From NCBI RefSeq assembly GCF_021654775.1, contig NZ_AP025343.1, forward strand, positions 1,116,001 to 1,180,000: DNA of 64,000 nucleotides. Reading direction: 5' to 3'. This stretch comes from Paenibacillus azoreducens (GTDB lineage Bacteria > Bacillota > Bacilli > Paenibacillales > Paenibacillaceae). This document shows, piece by piece, positions 50,110-58,745 of this stretch. A program made the translations under genes and the position numbers. Below the pieces are notes generated by a model. The model was not told the DNA's origin and did not search any database. It saw only the letters and a program-made list of their open reading frames with translations. The first letter of the stretch is position 1. Each line of letters opens with the position of its first letter.

Positions 50110-51621
50110 ATGAGAAATCGGGAACAAATTTTAGAGGAAGAAGGCAAGCTTTTTCCGGGCCGCACATATACGGAAGTTGTGCTCGCGCCTGCTTTTGATG
50201 AAGCGAAAACCAGTTTGCTCGCGCCGATGATGGCGATCAACAAAGCGCATCTCATCATGCTGAAGGAGCAGGGACTTGTCACCGAAGAGGAGGCGGGGCA
50301 AATTGCGGATGCAATTCGCGGTCTCGATCTGGAGAAGCTTCGTCACGCCGAATATACCGGACAATTCGAGGATCTGTTCTTCCAGGTCGAGCATGAATTG
50401 CATGCAGCGGCCGGAGATATCGCGGACAATCTGCATCTGGCCCGCAGCCGCAATGATATGGGCATCGCGATTTACCGGATCGTGCTGCGGGAGAAGCTGC
50501 TCGCGACGCTTCGCGGAGCTTTAACGCTGAAGAGCCAGCTGCTTGCATTTGCCGAGGAGCATGCCGATACGGTCATGATCGGGTATACGCATACGCAGCA
50601 GGCGCAGCCGACGACGCTCGCCCATTATATCATGGCGATGACGGACTCGCTCGACCGCGATATCCGCCGGATGCAGGCCGCTTATGCCAACTGCAACCGG
50701 AGCAGCATGGGAGCGGCGGCGCTGACCACTTCCGGTTTCGCCATCAGCCGGAAGCGGATGCAGGAACTGCTTGGTTTTGACGAACTTATATACAACTCAT
50801 ACGATGCGATCGGCGGGGCCGATTATATAGGCGAAATGATGACTGCCGTGCAATTGGCGGCCATTAATCTGGGCAGATCGTCGCAGGATTTCTTGCTGTG
50901 GTGCACTCAGGAGTTTGGCATGCTGCGCGTCGCTGACCCCTATGTGCAGATCAGCTCCATCATGCCGCAAAAACGGAACCCGGTTTCGTTTGAACATATG
51001 CGCGCGCTTCTATCCAGCTGCGTAGGCAATACCCAAACGGTGCTGACGATGATGCATAACACGCCGTTCGGCGACATCGTCGATACCGAAGACGATATGC
51101 AGCCTTATGCCTGGAAGGCGCTCCAGGTGCTGGACCGGATGTATCGTCTGCTCTCATGCGTCATTGGGACGATCGATGTCAACAAAGAAGTTCTCCGGAA
51201 GCGGACCGAAGGCAGCTTCGCCACGGTGACCGAACTGGCGGATACGCTTGTGCGCACCGACGGCCTGTCATTCCGCAATTCCCACCATATCGTGAGCAAT
51301 GTGGTAAAGCGTTCCGTTGCCGCGGGGCTCGCGGCAAACGAAATTACGCTGGAGCTTGTCAATGAGATCGCGCTTCAAGTCATTGGCCGGAAGCTGTCGC
51401 TGACTGCGGAGCAGCTGCGGTTGGCGCTGGACCCGGTTCATTTTGTGGATATCCGGACATTGCCGGGCGGACCTGCTCCAGCAGAAATTCGAGGCACGAT
51501 CGCCAAACGGAAAACAAGCCAGCAGAGCCAGGAGCAGTGGCTGGACGCGGCACGTGCCCAGGTGGAAGGAGCGCTTGCGGAGCTTGACCGCACGCTGGCC
51601 GGTTGGGGCGGCAGCTTATGA
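50110..51621 (+). CDS. Argininosuccinate lyase-family protein
   Basis: A 503-residue member of the fumarase/aspartase superfamily, closest to argininosuccinate lyase: HLARSRNDMGIAIYR, the TQQAQPTTLAHYI segment and the signature SSIMPQKRNPVSFEHMRA. Argininosuccinate lyase splits argininosuccinate into arginine and fumarate. Here there are no other arg genes; the gene overlaps a sugar kinase by four bases, and ArgH's RSRNDQ reads RSRNDM. It may act on another amino-acid conjugate. The ATG at 50110 follows AAGGAT; the frame is open up to 49990. Confidence 0.78.
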   Translation: MRNREQILEEEGKLFPGRTYTEVVLAPAFDEAKTSLLAPMMAINKAHLIMLKEQGLVTEEEAGQIADAIRGLDLEKLRHAEYTGQFEDLFFQVEHELHAAAGDIADNLHLARSRNDMGIAIYRIVLREKLLATLRGALTLKSQLLAFAEEHADTVMIGYTHTQQAQPTTLAHYIMAMTDSLDRDIRRMQAAYANCNRSSMGAAALTTSGFAISRKRMQELLGFDELIYNSYDAIGGADYIGEMMTAVQLAAINLGRSSQDFLLWCTQEFGMLRVADPYVQISSIMPQKRNPVSFEHMRALLSSCVGNTQTVLTMMHNTPFGDIVDTEDDMQPYAWKALQVLDRMYRLLSCVIGTIDVNKEVLRKRTEGSFATVTELADTLVRTDGLSFRNSHHIVSNVVKRSVAAGLAANEITLELVNEIALQVIGRKLSLTAEQLRLALDPVHFVDIRTLPGGPAPAEIRGTIAKRKTSQQSQEQWLDAARAQVEGALAELDRTLAGWGGSL

Positions 51622-52661
51622 TGACAGCAACGGTCCCTCTGTTGGCAGTAGACGGCGGGGGAACGAAGTGTCTGGCCGTGTTCGCGGATACGGAGGGCCG
51701 AATGCTGGCGAGCGGGAGAGCGGGATCATGCAACTATCAGGGAGCAGGCCGGGAACCTGCGGCACTTGAGTTGACGCGGGCGATTCAGGAGGCCAAGCGG
51801 CAGTTGGCCGTATCAGCTGCCGTAGGGAACAAGCCGCCAGAATCCGATGTGGAATCTGCTTCCCTTGCACAGAAGGAGACGGCCAACATTACGGAAGACG
51901 GGCCGCTTCACGTGACCTGCGCAGTATTTGGCGTAGCCGGCCTCGATACCGAGCATGACCGCCAAGTGATCGAAGGTATGGTACGGGAAGCACTTGCCCG
52001 CACCGAAGTGACGGCGGACCGCATCTTTGTCGAGAATGACGGCGTGGCCGCCTTGCTTGGAGCAACGGGCGGAGCGCCCGGCATCCTCATTATCGCTGGC
52101 ACCGGTTCGATCATGTTCGGGATCAATGATCAAGGCAAAAGCGCACGGTCAGGCGGCTGGGGCCACCGTATCGGCGACGAAGGCAGCGGTTATTGGATCG
52201 GCAAACAGGCCATCAATGCCGTTCTGCGCGGATTTGATGGACGGGGCAGCCACACGGCACTGACCGGTAAGCTGCTGCGGCATCTGGGACTGCGGACAGA
52301 AGAGGAATTGTTCAACTGGGTTTATTCCGCCGAGTACAGCGTAAACAAAACAGCCGAACTCGCGAGGTACGTCAGCGAAGCGGAACAGGAGGGGGACGAG
52401 ATTGCATGTTTGATTCTGGAGACGGCCGCCGATGAGCTGTTTCTGGGTGCGAGGTCGGTGATGAGCAAGCTCGGCATGGCTACCGCGTCATTCACGGTTA
52501 TTCTGCAGGGCGGCGTGCTGCAAAATAATCCGCTTGTAAGAAACCGATTGGCTGCCGCCTTCCGGTCCGTCTCCCCGCTGGCGCTAATCGACGAGGCGAA
52601 AAAAGAGCCGATTTACGGCGTCATCGCGCAGGGATTGCAGCTTTTGCGGCATGGGAATTAA
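51618..52661 (+). CDS. BadF/BadG-type sugar kinase (N-acetylglucosamine kinase-like)
   Basis: A 347-residue ASKHA-fold kinase. Phosphate-1 is LLAVDGGGTKCLAVF, phosphate-2 is IIAGTGSIMFGIN, then GGWGHRIGDEGSGYWIGKQA, the hallmark of GlcNAc kinases of the BadF/BadG/BcrA/BcrD ATPase family. It would phosphorylate an amino sugar with ATP in the cytoplasm. Its ATG overlaps the lyase TGA (ATGA), so they are coupled. Together with the PIG-L deacetylase it points to amino-sugar conjugate use. Confidence 0.85.
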   Translation: MMTATVPLLAVDGGGTKCLAVFADTEGRMLASGRAGSCNYQGAGREPAALELTRAIQEAKRQLAVSAAVGNKPPESDVESASLAQKETANITEDGPLHVTCAVFGVAGLDTEHDRQVIEGMVREALARTEVTADRIFVENDGVAALLGATGGAPGILIIAGTGSIMFGINDQGKSARSGGWGHRIGDEGSGYWIGKQAINAVLRGFDGRGSHTALTGKLLRHLGLRTEEELFNWVYSAEYSVNKTAELARYVSEAEQEGDEIACLILETAADELFLGARSVMSKLGMATASFTVILQGGVLQNNPLVRNRLAAAFRSVSPLALIDEAKKEPIYGVIAQGLQLLRHGN

Positions 52662-52954
52662 AGGGAGAGGTCCGAACCTCGAGAGGACATTTCACCCGGC
52701 GCTTTCATCCATGCAAATCATTGGTTCAAGTTATATAGTTAGGTGACGAAATGGGGGACTTGTTATACAAGTCCCTATTCTGACGGTTGCAGAATGTATA
52801 TAAGAAAAACATCCGCTAAATGCGGTCTATCTTCTTATAGAGTACGTCGATAGACGCTTTTCTTACATAGGATAGGTTTTTGCAATCATTACGACAGGAA
52901 TCTATGGTACTGACATGAAATAAATATAAGAGACAGGGGAAGGGGGGCAGATGG
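52662..52954. other. Intergenic stretch before the AraC gene
   Basis: It contains the second copy of the 43439-type segment (52685-52743) and a hairpin-like ATCCGCTAAATGCGG region near 52810. No gene is seen. Confidence 0.45.
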
Positions 52955-53896
52955 ATGAAGATGAAAAAGGCAGATATCGATGAATTAACCCGTTCCGGGG
53001 TCGTTTTTTTCAACTCCAAGCTGGAGATGCTGGAAGACCTGTCGTGCAAAATGTATAGAATGAACAAGCTGACCAGCTTGTGGGCGCATTTTCATGATTA
53101 TTTTCAAATCTGGTACGTAGCCAAAGGCGAGTTCCTGCACATGATTGGCGAGCAGCAGTACCACATTACGAAGGGAAACATGTTTGTCGTTCCTCCTTTT
53201 ACGGTACATCGCATTCAGGCCCCACCCGAGCAGGAGGTTGAAATTTGGGGATGCGAATTTCTGCCGGGATTCGTTAACGAACGTTTTGACGATCCGGCGG
53301 GGGAGCATCCCTTTTTTGACGTCAGCTATTTAACCTATTTTGTGCATGCAGAAAACGCAAATTCGCATCAAATGACCTTCGACGGGGTTACGGATAGCCG
53401 GATTCGCGGTTTGATTCAGGATATGTTTGGAGAATATGAAAGGCGCACGCCGTTTTTTCAAATCGTCCTGAAAGCTAATCTGCTGCTGTTATTATCGATC
53501 ATCGTTCGCCAGGTGAACGGGGAGCTTGTCCAAGCTGGTTTTGAGAAGTCGGAAAAGTATCGTGATACGATGACGAAGGTAGTTGAATATATCCATAAAA
53601 ACGCGCATGAAGATATTAAGCTGGAGGATGTATGCGCCGTTTCGAATCTGTCGAAATCGACGTTTTGCAGCTTGTTCAAAGAATGGACAGGCAAGACCTT
53701 TAACCGCTATCTCATTGACCACCGTATCTCTAATGCGCTTAGGCTGCTCCAGCATCCGTCCTTAACGGTCACCGATGTGTGTTTTGCGGCGGGATTTAAC
53801 GAGTTGTCCTATTTTTGCAGAATTTTTAAAAATTACACAGGCATATCGCCCAATCAGTTCCGCAAACAGGCGACAAAGAAGCAGCTTCAAAATTAA
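52955..53896 (+). CDS. AraC-family regulator
   Basis: A 313-residue regulator with an N-terminal cupin-like sensor (HFHDYFQIWYVAKGEFLHMI, then KGNMFVVPPFTVHRI) and two C-terminal helix-turn-helix motifs (DIKLEDVCAVSNLSKSTFCS, then LTVTDVCFAAGFNELSYFCR). These proteins usually bind a sugar-like ligand and activate adjacent catabolic genes. It precedes two oxidoreductase genes by about 200 bases, in the same direction. Confidence 0.9.
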   Translation: MKMKKADIDELTRSGVVFFNSKLEMLEDLSCKMYRMNKLTSLWAHFHDYFQIWYVAKGEFLHMIGEQQYHITKGNMFVVPPFTVHRIQAPPEQEVEIWGCEFLPGFVNERFDDPAGEHPFFDVSYLTYFVHAENANSHQMTFDGVTDSRIRGLIQDMFGEYERRTPFFQIVLKANLLLLLSIIVRQVNGELVQAGFEKSEKYRDTMTKVVEYIHKNAHEDIKLEDVCAVSNLSKSTFCSLFKEWTGKTFNRYLIDHRISNALRLLQHPSLTVTDVCFAAGFNELSYFCRIFKNYTGISPNQFRKQATKKQLQN

Positions 53897-54104
53897 TACG
53901 ATAATCCTATTTTCACATACGATATTGAAATCAAATCAACCGCTTGCATGATAACATGGCAGTAGTTGGCCGAAACGAGTCGCGGATGAATGCGCCGGTT
54001 TGAAGGGGGATGGCGTTTTTCATTCGGATGAAACTGCTCGGTCAAATACTTTATGCAATCCGGGTCTGTCTTTACCGGATTCCAATAACCGGAGGGAACT
54101 TGCT

Positions 54105-55184
54105 ATGACAAAAACGATTGTAGCGGTGATCGGCTGCGGAACCATTGCCAACAATGCACACATTCCGGCTTACATGGCCAATCAGGACGTAGAGATCAAG
54201 TATTTCTGCGATATTCGCAAGGAGCGGGCCGAGAAAGCGGCCCAGCAGTATGGGTGCGGCACGGCGGTGGAGGACTATCGGGTCATTTTGGACGATCCTG
54301 AGGTGACGGCGGTGTCGATATGTACCCCGAACAATGTCCACGCCTCCATTGCGATCGACTGCATGCGCGCGGACAAGCACGTATTGTGCGAGAAGCCGGC
54401 CGCCAGAACGTACAAGGAAGCGCTGGAGATGCAGAAGGTGCAGCATGAAACAGGCAAAACGCTCAATATTGGCGTCGTGAACCGATTCAATAAAGGCGTC
54501 AACATTATCAAACAGATGATCGAAAGCGGAGAGCTTGGCGAACTGTATCACGTTGTGGTCAGCTTCCGTGCGCATCGCTCGATTCCCGGACTCGGCGGAG
54601 ACTTTACGACCAAGGCGGTTGCCGGCGGCGGGGCGCTCATAGATTGGGGCGTTCATTACCTGGATATCGTCATGTACTGCACGGGCGATCCGCAGCCGAA
54701 GACGGTGACGGGGCAGGCGTATTCCAAGCTTGGCAAAGACATGCAGAATTACGCTTACCTGAACATGTGGGCAGGTCCTCCAAACTATGAAGGCAGCTAT
54801 GATGTGGATGACTTCGTGACGGCCATGATTCGGACGGAAGGACCATCGATTACGGTAAACGGTGCTTGGGCGCAAAATATAGGCGTCGAAGAAACGTACA
54901 TTGATTTTCTCGGGGATAAAGCGGGCATTCGTCTCCAGTACGGCAAGGAGTTCACGCTGTACTCGGCGAAGCACGGCGCTTTGTTGGAAAGCACCCCGAG
55001 CTATCCGCAGAACAACGCTTTCCAGGAGGAAATCGACAGCTTTATTGCTGGCATTCATTCGGGTGAAAAGCTGCCGTCTCACATCGATACGGTGATTTTG
55101 TCTGCGCAAATTATCGAAGCCATTTATCGATCCTCTGAAGGAGGCTGTGAGATATCGCTCCTGGAACAGGGCGTGCTGGGATGA
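54105..55184 (+). CDS. Gfo/Idh/MocA-family oxidoreductase
   Basis: A 359-residue NAD(P)-dependent dehydrogenase. Rossmann motif VAVIGCGTIANNAHIP, the CTPNNVHASIAIDCM segment, the E-K-P motif HVLCEKPAA and the substrate domain with DWGVHYLDIVMYCTG (His candidate) fit the family, which oxidises sugars and inositols. CGGAGGGAACTTGCT precedes the ATG at 54105. It overlaps the next gene by four bases. The pair probably acts on one substrate under the AraC regulator. Confidence 0.88.
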   Translation: MTKTIVAVIGCGTIANNAHIPAYMANQDVEIKYFCDIRKERAEKAAQQYGCGTAVEDYRVILDDPEVTAVSICTPNNVHASIAIDCMRADKHVLCEKPAARTYKEALEMQKVQHETGKTLNIGVVNRFNKGVNIIKQMIESGELGELYHVVVSFRAHRSIPGLGGDFTTKAVAGGGALIDWGVHYLDIVMYCTGDPQPKTVTGQAYSKLGKDMQNYAYLNMWAGPPNYEGSYDVDDFVTAMIRTEGPSITVNGAWAQNIGVEETYIDFLGDKAGIRLQYGKEFTLYSAKHGALLESTPSYPQNNAFQEEIDSFIAGIHSGEKLPSHIDTVILSAQIIEAIYRSSEGGCEISLLEQGVLG

Positions 55185-56026
55185 AGAAAATAGGCTTTAT
55201 CGACTACTATCTGGATGAATGGCATGCGAACCAATACCCTGAATGGATTCGCAATGCTTCTGGCGGCACGATGGAGGTCGCTTATGCTTACGGCATGAAG
55301 GATGCCGAACAGGGGCTCAGCAATACGGAGTGGTGCGCGAAGCATGGCGTGACGTGGTGCAGAACGATCGAGGAAGTGATCGCACAGAGCGATTATTTGA
55401 TCGTGCTGTCGCCCGACAACCCGGAACAGCATGAAATGCTTGCCCAGCTGCCGCTGGCCTCGGGAAAGCCGACCTACATTGACAAGACGTTTGCTCCGGA
55501 CAGGGCAGCGGCGATGCGTTTGTTTGAGCGGGCCGCGAAGCATCAGACCCCGCTGTATTCTTCATCAGCGCTCCGGTATGCTGCGGAATATGCAGAAGTC
55601 GAGCGCGCAGGGATCAAGGTAATCTCCAGCTGGGGACCGGGTGCAATGGAAAACTACTCGATTCACCAGATCGAGCCGATCATCGCCCTGATGGGCACAG
55701 GCGCGAAGCGCGTCATGTTCAACGGTACGGAGGCTGCGCCAGCCTTGCTGATCGAGTTCCCAGGCGGTCGGCAGGCAACGATCCAGCAGCCGGGTCAGGG
55801 CTCTCCGTTCATGATGTCCATCAACTACGACTCGGGAGCCTGCCGCGTCGTGCAGCCGGCATCGGATTTCTTCCAGATCTTTATTCGCGATTTGACGAGG
55901 TTCTTTGAGACCGGAGAGGCGACTGTGCCGTCCTCCGAGACCCTTGCCGTCATAACCATTATTGAACATGCGCTTATAGCCGCCAAGCAGCCTTATCAAT
56001 GGATTGAGCTGCCGGAGAGCCAATAA
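55181..56026 (+). CDS. Gfo/Idh/MocA-like protein, short form
   Basis: A 281-residue protein with an unusual N-terminus (KKIGFIDYYLDEWHANQYPE) but Gfo/Idh-like features: DYLIVLSPDNPEQHEMLAQL, then KPTYIDKTFAPDRAAA, where the usual E-K-P becomes D-K-T. The glycine-rich dinucleotide motif is not evident, so it may bind cofactor poorly or serve as a partner subunit. Translation is coupled to the upstream dehydrogenase (ATGA overlap). Confidence 0.7.
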   Translation: MKKIGFIDYYLDEWHANQYPEWIRNASGGTMEVAYAYGMKDAEQGLSNTEWCAKHGVTWCRTIEEVIAQSDYLIVLSPDNPEQHEMLAQLPLASGKPTYIDKTFAPDRAAAMRLFERAAKHQTPLYSSSALRYAAEYAEVERAGIKVISSWGPGAMENYSIHQIEPIIALMGTGAKRVMFNGTEAAPALLIEFPGGRQATIQQPGQGSPFMMSINYDSGACRVVQPASDFFQIFIRDLTRFFETGEATVPSSETLAVITIIEHALIAAKQPYQWIELPESQ

Positions 56027-56243
56027 GCGAAGGAAGCGGAAAAGCTTCCACTGCATTATCCGCACGGGAGGATTACGTTCAGCCGCTTATGTGGATTATT
56101 GGATAAGTAATGAAAACCATCGGTAATGGCCAGCTGTACGACTTTATGTATCAGTTCATGAAAGGAACTTATGTGAAGCAAACCCCTTAATACTTGTTTG
56201 GATCGTAAAAGAAGCATCCTGAACAAGCGGCATTCGAGGGCGC

Positions 56244-56279
56244 AAAAAGAAGCTGACGATATTCGTTCAGCTTCTTTTT
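56244..56279. terminator. Bidirectional terminator
   Basis: AAAAAGAAGCTGA and TCAGCTTCTTTTT form a perfect 13-base stem with a 10-base loop and run of T/A on both sides. Confidence 0.85.
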
Positions 56280-56357
56280 GTATCACTCTCGTATCTTCAG
56301 TATCACTCTCGTATCTTCAGTATCACTCTCGTATCTTCAGTATCTCTCTCGTATCTC
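56280..56357. repeat. 20-base tandem repeat
   Basis: Four units of TATCACTCTCGTATCTTCAG (the last one altered) directly follow the terminator. Confidence 0.8.
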
Positions 56358-56545
56358 TAACGAAACTACAGAGCGCTATTGCCTCAAAAACAAAAGCAAA
56401 TCGAATTTAACGAAACTACAGATCGTTATTTGGTGTAAAAACAGTCTTAAAGGCCATTATTTAGCTCAATAGCGATACCCTGTTTCGTTAGAACTTTCAG
56501 CGGCCATTTTTGGCGTAAATAGCGATATCACGTTTCGTTAGAGAT
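56355..56545. repeat. Four-armed inverted repeat, GAAAC subfamily, copy 3
   Basis: It begins TCTCTAACGAAAC and ends GTTTCGTTAGAGAT, with two inner arms. It is in the opposite orientation to copy 4 at 58285. Confidence 0.8.
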
Positions 56546-56739
56546 GGTTTATACGGCTTTCTCACAGCCTGATTCACCGCAGCCTTCCGAATCAGCCCTA
56601 TCAAGATTGGATGCAGACTCTTTTTAGAGGACCATCGTATCATTCGTTCTCCCGCAACTAAATCACTACGTTGTGGCACCGTACGCCGGTTTCAGCGCGC
56701 GATTTGGCGTTGAAGGCGGAGCTCCACCGGATTTGCAAC

Positions 56740-58080
56740 TTACTTTGCGCTTGGCAGCAATTTATTCAATAAGATCGCCGCAAGAGAAGCAGCTAAGATA
56801 GGCGAGCCCAACAGATATTGCACGAATGTAGGCAAAGAATGCAAGAAATCCTGCGGAATCATTACCAGAGCCAAGGTTATGATCATCGGAATCGCAATGA
56901 TGTACATTTCTTTTTCGCTGATTTTTACGTTTTTCATTACTTGTATGCCATTAATCGCGATGATGCCGCAGACGATGCTGAATACGCCGCCGATGACGGC
57001 GGTTGGAATCGAAGAGATTAAGACGGCTAGTTTGCCCGAACAGCCAAAGATGACAAACCATACGCCTACGGCAAGGAAAACGCGGCGGCTCGCAATGCCT
57101 GTGATGGAAATAATGCCCGCATTGGTGGAATAACCGGTAACAGGCGTTGAACCAAGCAAAGAAGCGATAAGGCAGCTAATGCCTTCCCCAATGACGCCCC
57201 GATTCAGATTTTTATCCGTTAACGGTTTATCGATGACGTTACTGACGGCAAACCATGTGCCCGTTGTTTCAGCCAACAATACGAAATAAATGATGATCAT
57301 GGTGATGATCGCCGAAAAGTTGAAGGAAAAGCCAAAATCAGCAAAAGGAATATGCGGCATGCTAAACCACTTGGCATGGTTAACCGCGGAGAAATCCAAC
57401 ACGCCCATAATATTCGCGGAAATACATCCGACAACGAGCGCGACCATGACCGAAATAATTCTGAAGATGGAACCTTTATTGCGGAGCAAAGAACCCAGGA
57501 TCACGAAAAGAATGAGTACAGCGCCTGAAATCAGGGCCAGCAGTACGTTTTGGTTGATCGTCGCATCCTTGGCCCCATAAATATTGTCTCTGATAGCCAC
57601 AGGCAATAAAGAAAGGCCAACAATAAATATGATTGTGCCGCCAACAATCGGTGGAATAAATGACTTCACGATTTTATTGAAAATCCCGGTATAGCCCAAA
57701 ACAATAACTAAGATCGAACCCACCAAGCCGGCGCCCAATACGGAGTTCCAACCTAGTTGCCCGCCGCCGCTAGCGGCATAAATGCTGACGATCGCGCCAA
57801 GCGGAACATAAGAAGGACCTTGGGCGACAGGCAGCTTCATGCAGAAATAAGTTTGCACGATCGTGGCAAGCCCGGCCGCAATAAAGGTCGCTTGAATCAA
57901 AGCGCTGGACTGGCCTGATGATAGGCCGATTAACATCGCGATCAGGAAAGGCACGACATAGACGTCCATGGCTATAACATGCTGTAAACCCAGGATGATG
58001 GATTTCCCGACCGAAATTTTTTCGTCAGGCGAAACCGTCAATTGTGGAGCGTGATCTTGCTTGTCTGCTTGTGTGTTCAC
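56740..58080 (-). CDS. NCS2-family purine/uracil permease
   Basis: A 446-residue, 14-span nucleobase:cation symporter: SIILGLQHVIAMDVYVVPFL, APIVGG-like PPIVGGTIIFIVGLSLL, the substrate-site region LLAETTGTWFAVSN and GSTPVTGYSTNAGIISITG. It belongs to the xanthine/uric acid/uracil permease group. It starts with GTG at 58080 after a distant AGGTG. Together with the guanine deaminase gene (58746-60110, same strand) it makes up a purine-scavenging pair. Copies of a repeat flank it in opposite orientations. Confidence 0.88.
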   Translation of the reverse strand: MNTQADKQDHAPQLTVSPDEKISVGKSIILGLQHVIAMDVYVVPFLIAMLIGLSSGQSSALIQATFIAAGLATIVQTYFCMKLPVAQGPSYVPLGAIVSIYAASGGGQLGWNSVLGAGLVGSILVIVLGYTGIFNKIVKSFIPPIVGGTIIFIVGLSLLPVAIRDNIYGAKDATINQNVLLALISGAVLILFVILGSLLRNKGSIFRIISVMVALVVGCISANIMGVLDFSAVNHAKWFSMPHIPFADFGFSFNFSAIITMIIIYFVLLAETTGTWFAVSNVIDKPLTDKNLNRGVIGEGISCLIASLLGSTPVTGYSTNAGIISITGIASRRVFLAVGVWFVIFGCSGKLAVLISSIPTAVIGGVFSIVCGIIAINGIQVMKNVKISEKEMYIIAIPMIITLALVMIPQDFLHSLPTFVQYLLGSPILAASLAAILLNKLLPSAK

Positions 58081-58745
58081 TTAGATGTACACCTCGAATT
58101 TTCGATTTTTATTGGGGCTCAAAACTGACATTAGTTCTTGTCATTATGCGGGTTGACCACTGCGGCACCGTGCCCCGGATCGTTCTTCCGCTAAACTCTT
58201 CCATTAAACCATTCCATCCCCGTATGAGAAACTGCCGCTAGCTGCGGTTTGACTTTTATGAAGATACGTCGCAAAAAATATTCATCTCTAACGAAACGTG
58301 ACATCGCTATTTGCAACAAAAAGACCTTTTTGAAATTTTAACGAAACAGGGTATCGCTATTAAGCTAAATAAGTGTCTGCAAGCCTGATTTTCTCCTAAA
58401 TAACGATACATAGTTTCGTTAGATTTCATTTACTCTTGTTTTTGGGGCAATAGCGTTCTGTAGTTTCGTTAGAGATATCTTGGTTGATCGTAGCATACCG
58501 TAACAAAGGGAAGTGCCGTGTCGCTGCCAAGGCTGAACGACGGCTACTACGCTTTCGAAGCAGCTTTTTTCAAAAAGCTTTCAGCTTCGTAAGAATCGAT
58601 TCCGTCCCCTTCGTTACCTTAGCCTATTGTCAAGCACTGATTATGTTTTCAGCGGAGTTGAACCATTCTAAATCGCAAGAGAAACTGCCGCTAGCTGCGG
58701 TTTTACTTTTATGAAGATACGTTGATAGACGATTGTCTTCTATTT
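58081..58745. other. Intergenic stretch between permease and deaminase genes
   Basis: A four-armed repeat (58285-58476) lies between two direct copies of a roughly 45-base segment containing GCCGCTAGCTGCGG (58223-58267 and 58678-58722). No purine riboswitch pattern is recognised. No gene is supported. Confidence 0.55.
58285..58476. repeat. Four-armed inverted repeat, GAAAC subfamily, copy 4
   Basis: It begins ATCTCTAACGAAAC and ends GTTTCGTTAGAGAT; its internal sequence is the reverse complement type of copy 3. Confidence 0.8.

Larger units (their letters stand above)
56027..56739. other. Intergenic stretch with terminator and repeats
   Basis: It contains a terminator (56244-56279), a 20-base tandem repeat (56280-56357) and a four-armed repeat (56355-56545). 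No gene is seen. Confidence 0.65.

Noticed and set aside
58081..58745. Purine riboswitch upstream of the NCS2 permease
   Set aside because: I could not find the conserved purine aptamer core or loop-loop sequences on the minus strand.
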